From positions 1,014,990 through 1,078,989 of the forward strand of contig RCSZ01000017.1 in NCBI GenBank assembly GCA_014898425.1: a DNA stretch of 64,000 bases, given 5' to 3'. The first letter of the stretch is position 1. Each line of letters begins with the position of its first letter. Source of the stretch: Botryotinia globosa. Taxonomy: Eukaryota; Ascomycota; Leotiomycetes; Helotiales; Sclerotiniaceae. Made by a program: the position numbers and the translations under genes. The notes below the pieces were generated by a model. The model did not search any database and had not been told where the DNA came from. It was given only the letters and a program-made list of their open reading frames with translations. Below, one piece after another: positions 22,781 to 34,229 of this stretch.

Positions 22781-23404
22781 TCACTCTTCAAACTCCACTT
22801 TCATTTCAATATCCTTCCATGCTTCCCGCAAGAGCATATAAGAAAGTTCTGCCACTATGCCACGACCTTCGATTTCTATGATTTTCTCCTCTTCCACAAA
22901 CCCTAGATTTCTCAATGTCGAGCGCATTGGTTCATTATCTCTCATTGTTCCAGCGACAGCTTGGAGACCAAAATTAAGAGTTAACTGAGTCAAAACACTA
23001 GTCGTTAACTTCCCCAATCCCTTGCCTCTCACCTCCTTATTCAGAACCACGCCGATGTTGGCGACTCCTGGCCTGACCACAAAAATATCCCCAAACCCCA
23101 CAACCTTCCCATCAACTTCAACGAGGATCTTCAGACAATGAAAGTCCGTATTAGACTTGTCGTATTGATCATACATGTTGTCTTTCCATTTCGAGATAGC
23201 AACCTCATCCCAGACCTGGCCTTTGCTGTCTTGCAGTTTGTTGTTATCGGCGTTTGTCGCAAGTGGGAGCCAGACATTAAAGTGAGATGGTGTTGCGCGG
23301 AAGAATTTGACAGTTGGGTGTGATGGAATGGTAATTATCCATTCCTTGGTGAAGAAATTTGGGCGGTAGTCTGAGGGTGGGGGTGAGGGTGAGGAGGAAG
23401 ACAT
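22781..23404 (-). CDS. GNAT-family N-acetyltransferase
   Basis: Single exon, 207 residues. The GNAT fold is shown by the strand pair KILVEVDGKVVGFGDIFV and ANIGVVLNKEVRGKGLGK, where RGKGLGK (126-132) is the acetyl-CoA pyrophosphate loop (Q/RxxGxG/A). It is followed by ALxxTMRDNEPMRSTLRNLGF, the usual motif B asparagine region. It should transfer an acetyl group from acetyl-CoA to an amine; the substrate cannot be read. The N-terminus is Ser/Pro-rich. No targeting signal is seen, so a cytosolic place is likely. It is not obviously linked to the genes beside it. Confidence 0.82.
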   Translation of the reverse strand: MSSSSPSPPPSDYRPNFFTKEWIITIPSHPTVKFFRATPSHFNVWLPLATNADNNKLQDSKGQVWDEVAISKWKDNMYDQYDKSNTDFHCLKILVEVDGKVVGFGDIFVVRPGVANIGVVLNKEVRGKGLGKLTTSVLTQLTLNFGLQAVAGTMRDNEPMRSTLRNLGFVEEEKIIEIEGRGIVAELSYMLLREAWKDIEMKVEFEE

Positions 23405-25260
23405 TGGAATGGATGCTATATCGCGGCTTAATGAATGAACTTCTACTATTGAGTGAAGGTAAAAACTCTAGAAAATCATCATAGATCACTGTAGACTTAC
23501 TTTGTGAATATCTGGGAATTTCTGAGATGCTGATACTGCTGCCTCAAATGAAATGAATTGACTGATTATTCAAATCACGATGAATCAGACTGTAGAGGAG
23601 AAAAGGATCAAAGTAACAGAGAGTGATCTGAAAGTCATCAGAAGCGAAGATAGTTCTGAGTTACAAGAAGCTGTAAGTCAACCTTGTGCGCCATATAATA
23701 ATGATCAAGTGGAAGTTCAGTTGAAGAGCTCGATAGGGAACACAGAACCGGTATTCTGGTGTATCTACTTTGATTTGTTGTGGTAAACTTTGTGAATCGT
23801 AACTTCCAATTTATGGAAACCATTCTTCTCACCACCTTCCTAGTTAAGCGATAAAGGATATTGAGAAAACCGCATCACATCATCGTCTTCTTCGATGCTC
23901 CTTTCAACCATACCAGCGACAAAAGCGAAAATGTGCGTGGTGGGTAGGTGTGGTGGCTGTTTGAGTATTATACTTGGGAGCACGTCACCTCCCTTTGTAT
24001 CGCTTCTTGTTTGACTCCCATTCCAAGTATGTGCATCCCCTTCTCATGTCTCACAGTAAGGTTGGTAGCAAGTGAAGTATAAGGAGCAGGACTTTGATCA
24101 AGCTCTGTATTTATTCAAGACAATGAGATTTGATTAGGTAGGTAGATAAGATAAGATATAAGGTTAAGCTAGCCACTTTGGACCTCCTGAATCACACCTA
24201 GTCTATTCAGACTCTGTCATCATCTAGTCACTCGAGAGTCAAAATGAGTCGAATAGATGTTTGAGAGTAAAACCTTTATCACATCGGTTTCACGTTCTAA
24301 ATAGTCAATTGTTCCGCAGTCTTAAAAAGCTTTGATTTACTAACCAAAGGAACGACTGTTCCCTCACCAATACATCATCACACTCTATTTCCCATTCTCT
24401 ACGTTGATTGGTCAACTCGATATCAATATCAATTAACTTCGATGACTCTTTCCCGCTCAGACAATATTGGAGCAGATTGCAATTTGCAACTTTTGAGAAA
24501 GCTTCGAAAGTGGAGTGAGCGGAGAAACTACACGGCACAAGCCCAAGTATGTTCAATCATCTCAATGAGAATCCGAGAAGAGATACAAGTCTAGATCACA
24601 ATGAGTCTAACCATGACATATCACACGGATTATTGTATCAAAATTTTCATCCCCAATTTCGTTCTGGAGAACTCGGTCCAGAAAAGAAACAGTATTCCGA
24701 CCCAACGGGCCGGTCTAAGCCTTTTCTTATACCGACACGTTCATCTAGTTGCGGAGTTCAGTGCGAGGTGTGGCTGGGATCTGGGTACTCATTCACAGGG
24801 CCGAGTGGTGAGGCACGGAGTAGTAAGATCTTAGTTCTACGGTCTAGGAAGTATTGTTAGATTTGGAGCTATGTGATGAGAGGGGTTTCGTTTGGATGGC
24901 TGGATGCATAGATCAATTTACAAATACCATGTTGCCTTGGCTCGCTGGCGATCACGATATGACACCAGGACCACAACACCAACACCCACCATGTCAACAA
25001 CGGAATTTCCCACAAAACAGACAAAAGAAGACAAGAGATAGATCAGAAATCAGGCAGCAGATCACTAGCCACGAGAAGCCACGGAATACCTGCATACCAG
25101 ACACATCCCTTCGCAATCCATTCGTGTGTCTTTCGTAATGGAACTACTCATACGTAGTTCGGTATGGTTGGTACCTGCACATGCCGATTTCCAGTCGATC
25201 AGTTGTCGCGGCACAATGAAGTACATACCTACATATCTATATCTGTTCATTTGTTCATTT

Positions 25261-25276
25261 GTTTGTTTGTTTGTTT
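25261..25276. repeat. Short (GTTT)n microsatellite
   Basis: Four GTTT units in a row in intergenic DNA. Confidence 0.8.
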
Positions 25277-25512
25277 GCGAGCTGACAGTATACGTGTACT
25301 CGAAACATCACCTGTCAACTTGCGGGACAATCAAGATTTCAAATAGGAATGCTTAACGATAGGAAATATCTAAGACTTAGGGAATATCAAGCACAAAGCC
25401 ATATCAATAGAATGCTGAATAATATCACATTGAATAAAAACTATGCTCACCAAATGAATGACGCATCTCCATGCCCCATGCCCTAAGAACCCATCCAGGT
25501 TCTCACTATCCT

Positions 25513-25537
25513 ATCCCATCCCATCCCATCCCATCCC
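25513..25537. repeat. (ATCCC)5 tandem repeat
   Basis: Five perfect ATCCC units within a longer pyrimidine-rich stretch. Confidence 0.85.
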
Positions 25538-26200
25538 AAACCAAGCTCCCCGAGTACACCTCCTCAACCTCACCAGTCCACCACCAAACCCTGAGTCATC
25601 TGGCCTCACTCCCACATTTTTTCCATCACCGCTACAGCGAGCCAAAGCTCATGAACATGTGAAATAAGCGAACTCCGACCCCTTCATCACCCATACCCAT
25701 TTTCCCACTTCCACCCTTTCCACACATCCACACTCACCTTCAGCCTTATCCCAAACCTTTTTAAGCACAGCTCCTACCTTTCGAGCATCCAACACATGCA
25801 AAGCGTGTACGCGGCCGGCGTTTTGATTGTTCCAAAAAAAGGTCATATAATTTTGTTTGATATGCATTGTTTGTATGGTTTATTGGTTGGTAAGCATGTA
25901 GACTCCATATACCGCACTTGTTTTGTTTCCTAGACCGGGGCGGGTGAAAATGAGGCAAGCATGGGACGAGAAAGTTTTTTAGGGTTTTTTTTCGACATCT
26001 TGCTCAGAATTGCTTAGTTGCTTGATTGCTTAGCGGGCGGAGTCTGCATGAGATGAGATGAGTTGGGATGGCGTGGGAATTCTGGATTCTCAGTTTGTTA
26101 TGACAGTTTTGCTTTTTCTGGGTTCACCTTGTTGGAGTGGAGGTACATGGACGGGTGTCATAATCTTTGGAGTCTGGGGTTGTGATGGATTTGAGTTGGA

Positions 26201-26206
26201 TATATA
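26201..26206 (+). promoter_or_regulatory. TATA-like box of the serine-rich protein gene
   Basis: TATATA stands about 185 bp upstream of the ATG at 26387, followed by an AC-rich leader typical of fungal 5' UTRs. It is a sequence match only. Confidence 0.35.
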
Positions 26207-26386
26207 GAGGGAGAGATGCCTCGATTATGAAGGCTTTCTCATTATCATTATCATCATCAATCAGATATAAGAAGATATCAATTCACATAAAAGTAACACT
26301 ACTATCTCAACGTCAAATTCATTTTTCGAAGTCAAAACTCTACCATCATAGACATCTCAAACATCATCAACAGCACATCTATAAAA

Positions 26387-26919
26387 ATGCCTGCCGGATT
26401 CCCCGCCTACCCAGCTTCTCGTATGTTTCCTCTCCTCCCTTCTCTATCCCATAAACTCATCCAACAAACCTCAGGTTTTCCAAACGAAAAACCCCCAACG
26501 CTCTTCCACCCCTCCTCTCCCAAATCCCCAAAAGCAACACCCGTCTCCTACTCCACCTCTAGATCCTATACTGCTGCATCTTCCTCCTCTCCAAAAGACT
26601 CAATGGATACCACTACCACATACACTCCCGCGAACGACACCTCTTCACTCTACAGCACCACTTCCACCATTTCTCTTTTGAAGCATCCGCTTAGTACACT
26701 CAAAGCAAAGTTCTCGTATAAGGAGCATTCGAAGAGGGAAGCAGCGAAGTCGAATGAGAAAACCTTGATTGATCCCTCGACGCCAAGTGAGAAGACACGT
26801 ACGTTCGACCCCAAAGCCTGATATGATGGATATGAATGGAATGATAGGAGGCTGACTTGATTGGATTGGTAGCGAGACAATCGCTCACAGAAACATATAT
26901 GATCATGGCTATGAAGTAA
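26387..26919 (+). CDS. Small serine/threonine-rich protein, unknown
   Basis: Three exons in my model: 26387-26420, 26475-26798 and 26873-26919, giving 134 residues. Intron 1 (54 bp, GTATGT...CTCAG) is a multiple of three; splicing turns PASR into PASRFPNEKPPTLFHP. Intron 2 (GTACGT...TTGGTAG, with a CTGAC branch-like word) gives the end TPRQSLTETYMIMAMK; if it is not spliced the frame stops at 26821. The body is rich in S, T, P and K (SPKSPKATPVSYSTS) and largely disordered. There is no signal peptide. A TATA box and a long AC-rich leader suggest a regulated, strongly expressed gene. The family is not recognised. Confidence 0.6.
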
Positions 26920-27242
26920 TCATAGCCAGCGTTCAATTTGTCTATTTTTTTAATGCAGTTGTCACCGCAGATCCTTGGAATTTGGGGATTCTACGATGTT
27001 GCTGTGATATTATAAATCTTTCGGCATGGGGTTCGGTGGATTTTTTAAATTTTTTTTTTTTGGAATCATTAGTGACATACTGGTAGTGTCTCGATCAAAG
27101 CCAGATACTTATGGAACAGTCCTATCCTAAACGGGAACGGATGTATTGGGGAACGGCGTTTTAGAAGTTCTAGTTTAGTGTTGGAAATTGACTTCTTGAT
27201 TTCATATCTCGTTAGGCTTTTAATGAACAAAATTCAAGTTTC
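26920..27242. other. Convergent intergenic, 323 bp
   Basis: 3' flanks of the serine-rich gene and ASK1, with a T-run at about 27051-27061. Nothing else is seen. Confidence 0.5.
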
Positions 27243-28646
27243 TCAAAAACTATCATCAAAATCATCTTTCATCGCAACTATACTTGGACTATTGTCCAGT
27301 TCGTCGGTGTTGTCAAATCCAGCTCCTGCGGTGGTTAGAAGATCTTCAACGATCCTTTTACTTGCTTCTCGTGCTATAAGCAAGTTAGCTTGCATCGTCA
27401 ACGGGTCAAGAAAAGGCAATAACATACCAGGAGTTTGTAATAATCTTGATTGCGGCAAGGAAAATTGAATGGTCTTTGGAGGACTCATTCCAAGTTCCTT
27501 GTAAATATTCTCCGCATCTTCATCACTATCGCTTTCCCATGTAATCTCATCTTTCTCTTTCTTCACAGATCTGGCAAAGATATCTTTTGACTTGCCTTTC
27601 GCAGGAGTTTGGACGCTTACACCGGGAGTGCGTGGTGCATTTTGTCTATATGGTTGTCTAATCGGCGAGCTGAATATATCAGCGTGTAATTGAGGTGCAG
27701 CAGCTGGCGGTGAAGACAATGGTGAATGGTTGTCTCGCCATGAGGCTTTGTTGACGGGCGTTTTCTTTTCTTTCCGATTTGTAAGTGGCGTGGCTTGGAT
27801 TCGATAATTCTTCTCTAGCATTTTAAGGTATTGAGGATCTTTTGACTTTTGAGCCGTTGATGGTATGTAAGTTTGAGCATTCGATGGTAAATCATATAAA
27901 TTCGGGTCCATTCGATATGAGGTTGGGTCAAATGGGGATGAATCTGGTAACATTGACATATCTGGTGCCCTTTGCTTTGCTCCAGGTGTACTTGGTAGTT
28001 GTATGTCATCCTCATCATCCTGTAGTGTCGCTCCCTTCAGTTCCCTTCTCAAGTCCTCGTATGGAGATGAGAAGTCTGCAAATTGTGGTTCTTTATCTTT
28101 TCTGGGAGGAGGAGCTCGAGGTGTGCTACCACTTATGTCATTATCTTCTAACATTGAATCATCCTGATCATAAGAATGATGTCCGTCATCTTCTGTCCGG
28201 ATAGTCTCATCATCAACGTGCGATGCTGTATATTGACTTGGTTCTTCGTGGGACTGGGCATATGAGACATCCTCCTCCTCCTCCTCCTGTTGCTCTACTT
28301 GTAATAATGAGACATTGGCACTGGCTTCGAAAAATTGTTTCCAAAACTACCCCGCGATTAGTTACCTTTCAGATATTCTGCAGATGTGCACCAACCTTTG
28401 ACCCTTCCCAAACCGCATTTGAATGGTTGGCATATTGTTCAACGACCGGTAGTATACTTGTAGTAACGATACGGTGTGCTCGACTAAAGTTGTGATCAAT
28501 TTCTGAGGTTGCGTTAGTAAACAAACGATGTTTTAGGAGAGAGGTGGAATCTTGCCTTGGAGAGTCAAAGTGATAGATTGCTCTAGTTTCTCAAGCTCTT
28601 CTGTAAGAGAAAGTGGCCTTGCAGACGACACACTAGCTCGAGACAT
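27243..28646 (-). CDS. ASK1: DASH complex subunit Ask1 (kinetochore)
   Basis: Three exons: 28646-28556, 28502-28396 and 28346-27243, 433 residues with consistent phases. The spliced N-terminus reads LTEELEKLEQSITLTLQ-EIDHNFSRAH, then ILPVVEQYANHSNAVWEGSKFWKQFFEASANVSL; this is the conserved Ask1 domain (residues about 10-80). The rest is an acidic, proline- and serine-rich tail with many SP/TP sites (STPRAPPPRK, PSTPGAK, LPDSSPFDP, RTPGVSVQTP), likely Cdk1 targets as known for budding-yeast Ask1. It should help the DASH/Dam1 ring couple kinetochores to spindle microtubules. Intron 1 starts with GC rather than GT (CAAG|GCAAGA), a bona fide GC-AG intron by context. It shares a long divergent upstream region with the PH-domain gene. 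Confidence 0.92.
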
Positions 28647-31514
28647 GATTTTCAATGGAATTCTGTATCTCGTTGAGAGACTGGAGTTTTTGGGGTTGCT
28701 GAGGGGTTGAGGCGACCGGCGCGTCACTGATTTGATTTTACCATGCAAAAGCAGAATGATTAAATGGCGTAACACGTGATCAAGAAGTTCTCAAGATTTG
28801 CTTGCTTACTTTAACTTTATCACATCTTTACTGTCCCCAACATTTTATACTTTCACGATAACATGGAATTCAATGCAAATCCAGTCTACCAGTATCAACA
28901 TCATATTACGATCGTTAATGATTTCCTCGTTTTGAGGTTTTGCAAAGTTTGTTTCTTTATCACATTACATACCTAGGTAGTATCCGATACCTACCAATGT
29001 GTTAGTTAACTCTCCAATCAGTAGGAATCAGCACTATCGATTCTGGTGTAGTGTACGGAGAACAGACTCCGCACTGTCCAGTATTTGCTTTCAACCTTAA
29101 GCTTAAAGGTAGAGAGATAGATAGATAGATATGGGCGATATGGATGGATGGTATGGATGGATTGTATGGATGACATGGGGAAACTGGCTGTTCCACGTTC
29201 AGACTCCCGTCAGTTCCCGTCAGTTCGCACCAATTCTTCCCGCTCATGCAACTGCTTTGCGCTACAACTTCTGTGCCGCCTTCTCCTTTTTCTCATCCCC
29301 AAGATTTCTCATGTCTTATACCAATTCACAATATTGGTATTTGATTGCACAGACACAGATACGAATTCTGGCTAAGCCTGTCATCTGATCAACATCAACC
29401 CCATCGTAGGCATCAACTCGAATCAGAAGCACAGACAAGAACCCCCTGGGAATTTGGATCATATCCCTTGAGGATTATCACAAATCCACTCCATCCAGAA
29501 GCCTTACAGCATCAGCATCAGTATTACCATCAGCATCACCATTTGGATATCTGCACTATTACTGGTGTATTTCGCAATTCTCTCCTAGTATTGACGTTAT
29601 CTTTTCGCATCGTTTCTTTTGACACCCCGCTTCCCCCTCCCCACCTCCGTCAGAGTCTCAGATTTTTGCAGCCTTTGCCTCCAGTTGCTCAATGGGGGGA
29701 GGCAACGCAATCTATTCTTGCGAGCATTTGGAAACATTGAAAGTCGATAAGTGGGCGAATTCATTTTTCTTGTATCGAGAGAAATTCCAGACCTTCAGAT
29801 CACGATCTCTAACAGCCTAAAACATGTCTGGACAATAAGCTTCAACTGCCATGACGACTATTGCCTCAAACTAGCAAAATTCTCCCTGAGAAACATGGAC
29901 TATGAGGTGTTATTTCGTAAGCACGACAAGCATTCTATGGCTTATTATACTCCGTACACTACTCAGAGCAGAGAACAGGTGGTGTGCATAAGGATTTCAA
30001 CGAGAGGATCACCCTTGCAGGAGCATCGACAGCTTTTATGCAGGAACTTTCGGTTTAGGTTCCACATTGCCGAGGCTCCATCATCACCTACGATGTAACC
30101 GCCGTCTTTGAGAGATCAGCAGACAAATCATTGGGTAGACAATTTGGATATGTCTATTACCTGCATCGTACGTACTGATATTGACGAATTTTCAAGGATA
30201 AGATAGTCGAATTAGGACACTCTACCAGTAGTATAGGGGCTTCATCTACCCCTTAAAGATCGATAATCACTCTACACAAAACGATTTACACTATTTTAGT
30301 TCCACATCGCACAACTCTCACCACTCAAGTACTGATTGTTAATATTCACACAAGTGTGCCGGCGCGGGGCTTTCCCGTTGCAGAATCACCAAGACAATAT
30401 AGAACTTACTCGCTTGATATTTTGCAAATAAAAAAGCCAAATTTCAGAGTTCGAACTCATCCAAACAATATCGAGAGATAACAAAAAACAAACAAAAAGA
30501 CTTCATCCATCTCAAACTACCTCCAAATCTCAAACTGGGGCAATCCGTGCGTCACAAGCCAAGGGACCCTATTCATTTATCTTCGGTTCGAGTTCACAGA
30601 TGAAAAACAAAGCTAACTTCTAAGTTCTGAGTTCTCACGCTTTTATAGTTCCAAGATTAGTTAAGCAGCATCCAGTAAGATTTTGGGAAATTAATTTTAA
30701 GCGGTCTAAACCATACCTTGTCTACTATGTTTAGACTGTAGACTACAGAATTGACATGGGAGAAACCCTCTTCTCCAAAACTATCCAGCCAGTTTGGTCT
30801 CTGAGCACTATGGGGAACGTGAAGTCTATTTATCCATGTCGCGGCCTTGTCAAGACCTTGTCACCGCGTGGACCTGGGTACTCTGTAAGAGAGAAGTTTT
30901 GTTTTTCTTATACATCACGATGTACTTTCCTTCACTTTATCCAGTAACACTCCTTAACTACGTTTTGTGTGCTCTCACATCTTCTTATGCTGTTTCATTT
31001 CTATCGTCATTCCTTGCATTCCTTCCTTTAAATGCCTTCCTCAGATATATCAAATCCCATTGTGTGTTGAGTTTTCTCACATATAGGAGCTCGGTTGATA
31101 TATTGTTAATTGCTCACAACGTCCTCCCCATCTCATCCGAAGAATCTCACTCGATATCAGGTCCACCCCTCTTATGATGCCTGTCTTGATCATAACAATT
31201 TGCGAAATTCACTGTCACTCACTGAATCAATCGTGATTTGCTGACTCGATTTTTCACCTTTGGCTTTGTTTACATTGACCAAAAGCTCATTTTTCCACGC
31301 CACCACGATATATCACGAACACCACCAACGTATTTGCGAATCGAATTCACTTCAACGTTATCTATTCAAGAACTTGCGATAACACTCTTCAACCCAGGAA
31401 ACTGAGAATTGCGAGAATTCGGAGCTTGGCTCAATTGAGCTCTCCGAGCCACGATCTAGGGATCTGGTTTCCAGAATCATATAAAATACAGAGGAAGCTT
31501 GGATAATCTTTACA
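28647..31514. other. Long divergent intergenic region, 2.9 kb
   Basis: It lies between the starts of ASK1 (minus) and the PH-domain gene (plus). Only short ORFs are seen; the longest are 29345-29740 and 29751-30098 (plus), without recognisable motifs. It has GATA/GGAT simple sequence near 29115 and pyrimidine-rich stretches, which could reflect a long 5' UTR of the PH gene. Confidence 0.45.
29111..29175. repeat. GATA/GGAT-rich simple sequence
   Basis: Imperfect runs of GATA and GGAT units. They could be chance microsatellite or clustered GATA-factor sites; the sequence alone does not decide. Confidence 0.6.
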
Positions 31515-34229
31515 ATGTCAGTAGTTCTGGGAACAAGTCCTATGGAAGAGAGTATTAGCAATGATGAATCGTCATCATTGTCCAACACGCTCAGTCGCCG
31601 CGTTCGTCCGCCACCAATAAAAACAAGTAATTCAGAGGAAGGCAGAGTTCCTCTGCGCGGTCGAAAAGTTCAACGTAAGGAATCGAAAGGTGGTCTCCGA
31701 GGAATTTTCACCCGCAACAAATCTGAAAAGAATGTGGTATCGCCAGTGTTTAAAGGACACAAGTCAGCTCCATCAGTCACATCACCAACGCCACTTTCAC
31801 CAAAGCTAATGAGTCCAATAACAAGTCCTGTGGGAGATGGGTTTTTTCGAAAGTTTGGTACTGGCAATGCAACTGAATCATCGTCTCCAACGACACCAGC
31901 AACACCAGGGAGAGCTACTAGGACCCCATCTCGTTTGAATCTTAGAGCCAAATCGATCATGGACGGCAAAACTGCCGCCAAACCTGCATCAAAACCCACC
32001 CCAAAAACCTCGGTATTTGATCCACCGCCATTATTCCAAAGTTACCCGCAATCTGTAAAGCATGCTCGTCTTTCTGCTTTAACTTTATCAGCCGATGCCA
32101 TTATCCGCATGTCGAATCACAAAAGGAATACCAGCCTTCGAGATGAAATAGCACAAACAACCGAAATCGGGCCGGATGGGAAGAACATAACAATGAAACA
32201 CAGAAGGCAAAGGTCAGGTTCAATATCCAAAGGTGAATGGACTCAAAAGATTTTTGTTTTGGTGACTTCCGGTTATCTTCTACAATATCCAGGCGAGGGA
32301 AATTTCGATCGATTGCCAGAAAAGATGATTCAATTGGGCAAGGAGTCTGTAGCTTTTGCATCAGACGTTATCCCTGGTAAACATTGGGTATTGCAAGTAT
32401 CTCAATCAATGAGTGCAGATGGAGTCCCAACATCAGACTCTAGGTCTTTATTATCAAGACTTGCATTCAGAAGTGCAGATTACCGGAGAAATGCTACTAG
32501 TCTTCTGCTTGTCTTGGATAGTGCCGAAGAAATGGATGCTTGGATTGCTGTACTGAGGAAAGAAATTGAAACACTTGGAGGCAAAAAGCAAATTACGGAA
32601 ATCGGAACTGTGAAGACCGAAGAGAACCCACCAGAATTGAAGAGTCAACCAAGTCATCGATATCTCGCCCAAAGAAGAGGCTCAGATCAAATTTCTATTC
32701 CATGCTCACCACATCGAGCTTCTAGTGATCGCCGTCCCTCGTGGCAGCGACCAGAAGGGCAAAATGTAGAATTGGCTTTACCATGGTCAACTCCCCGTGA
32801 ACGTCGTCCCTCTTGGCAGCCAGAAGAACAGAATATTGAGGAGATATCCTTACCTGAGCCCCTTCCACGTTGGTCACTACACGAAGCCCAAAGTGAAGCA
32901 GCTAACAGACCAACGACCGGATGTGCATCAGTCACAAATAGTTCTAGCTCATATGAACAAAATTCGGAGGGTTTACGGGATAGTTTCAATAGATTATCAT
33001 ATTGCTCATCCGATCAACGAACTTACATCTCGTCTCCAGCCACATCCCCAACTAGGGATAGTACCTCTACCATGGAAGATTTGCCTCCTTTGGCTCTGGA
33101 TGCAGTACGAGCAAGGCCGAATGCTGCAGATATAGTTGAACGTAGAAGATCATTACAAACGCTTCAAGGGGTACGGGATCCTATATCTCAAGTATCATCT
33201 CATCTTCAAAGTCCCCCACAAAGCTTGCGACAATCGAATTACGGTGTAACTTCCCGAGCTATGAGAAGCCCATCGCCGGCAACACCCAATTTCAGCGTAC
33301 CTGTCTCTTCAAGTAAGAGATTTTCAACTAGAACTCCGGCTGCGGAAAGACGACCATCGCTTCCTGCAATGAATCTAACCATGGAGACTCAGAAGAGAAA
33401 CAAAAAGGGACCTCCAACGGCACTTTCCGTGGCTAGACCTTTATCTCCTGTTATGGATACAACATCACCGAAACGAGTTCCAATACCTGTTACCTCTACA
33501 GAACATTCACAGCGACCTTTTCAACGAACTAGATCATCGACAGTGGATGCCAAATCACGCTCTCTAGCACGGTCTCCCATTGGAAAGCGGTCAAGCAAAG
33601 AATTGAGATCCACTCGACGTGTCTCTAGTTTTACGCCATCAAACAATACATTAGAAGTTCGCGACCCAGATTTACGACGACACTCTAGTATGCAGACAGT
33701 TCGCCAAACTACACCATCTATCGAATCCAATGGATCATGTGTATTCAAATTTCCTGAACCACGTTCACCAAAGGTCACTCAAGATAAAGAGTCATTACCA
33801 ATCCTTCAGGAATCTTTATTTCCGGCCCAACCATTGCCGACACTTCCAGAGGTACCAGTCAAGCAAAGCTTACAGCGTCGTCCAAGAAGTATGCTTGCTT
33901 CCTCGGGTTATCAGCCATCAATCGCCGAAGAGCCATCAAATCCTCCACGTCGCAAGCGACATTCTTCATCTTTCGCTCCTACAACCCTCTCTTCCCCTCT
34001 AAATCACAAATCAAGTTATTCCTCTGGGTTGGTTTCGCCAGGAGGTGGACCCAGAAGACCTATTTCAAACAGAAGAAGCTTGCCAGCTCTTATGCATGGT
34101 GCTCCCCCAGCTCCTCCCCCAGATTGTGCTTTGCCTCCCTTGCCTCCTGGAAGTGCTGTAAGTACTATCGGAAGAACTAGGGGTACCTCTTTCGTGAATT
34201 CGAGAACGGAAATTGGAGTGAAGGTTTAA
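31515..34229 (+). CDS. PH-domain protein with long disordered tail
   Basis: Single exon, 904 residues, ATG at 31515. A pleckstrin-homology domain covers about residues 238-355: it starts at GEWTQKIFVLVTSGYLLQYPG, contains KHWVLQVSQS, and ends in the typical C-terminal helix with its Trp (SAEEMDAWIAVLRKEIETL). The N-terminal 235 residues are basic, Ser/Pro-rich and hold many SP/TP sites. The C-terminal 550 residues are disordered with repeated RRPSW / RRPSLPA phrases and a proline-rich end (APPAPPPDCALPPLPPG) that could bind SH3 domains. It is probably a membrane- or cortex-associated scaffold under kinase control; the repeated RRxS sites suit PKA or Ypk-type kinases. The domain is clear; the role is inference. 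Confidence 0.85.
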   Translation: MSVVLGTSPMEESISNDESSSLSNTLSRRVRPPPIKTSNSEEGRVPLRGRKVQRKESKGGLRGIFTRNKSEKNVVSPVFKGHKSAPSVTSPTPLSPKLMSPITSPVGDGFFRKFGTGNATESSSPTTPATPGRATRTPSRLNLRAKSIMDGKTAAKPASKPTPKTSVFDPPPLFQSYPQSVKHARLSALTLSADAIIRMSNHKRNTSLRDEIAQTTEIGPDGKNITMKHRRQRSGSISKGEWTQKIFVLVTSGYLLQYPGEGNFDRLPEKMIQLGKESVAFASDVIPGKHWVLQVSQSMSADGVPTSDSRSLLSRLAFRSADYRRNATSLLLVLDSAEEMDAWIAVLRKEIETLGGKKQITEIGTVKTEENPPELKSQPSHRYLAQRRGSDQISIPCSPHRASSDRRPSWQRPEGQNVELALPWSTPRERRPSWQPEEQNIEEISLPEPLPRWSLHEAQSEAANRPTTGCASVTNSSSSYEQNSEGLRDSFNRLSYCSSDQRTYISSPATSPTRDSTSTMEDLPPLALDAVRARPNAADIVERRRSLQTLQGVRDPISQVSSHLQSPPQSLRQSNYGVTSRAMRSPSPATPNFSVPVSSSKRFSTRTPAAERRPSLPAMNLTMETQKRNKKGPPTALSVARPLSPVMDTTSPKRVPIPVTSTEHSQRPFQRTRSSTVDAKSRSLARSPIGKRSSKELRSTRRVSSFTPSNNTLEVRDPDLRRHSSMQTVRQTTPSIESNGSCVFKFPEPRSPKVTQDKESLPILQESLFPAQPLPTLPEVPVKQSLQRRPRSMLASSGYQPSIAEEPSNPPRRKRHSSSFAPTTLSSPLNHKSSYSSGLVSPGGGPRRPISNRRSLPALMHGAPPAPPPDCALPPLPPGSAVSTIGRTRGTSFVNSRTEIGVKV

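Larger units (their letters stand above)
23405..26386. other. Long intergenic region, 3 kb
   Basis: I see only short ORFs (60-103 codons) without motifs. One minus-strand ORF at 25649-25867 (NAGRVHALHVLDARKVGAVL) has slightly coding-like composition but no start or splice context I can defend. Simple repeats and a TATA box are listed separately. Confidence 0.45.
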
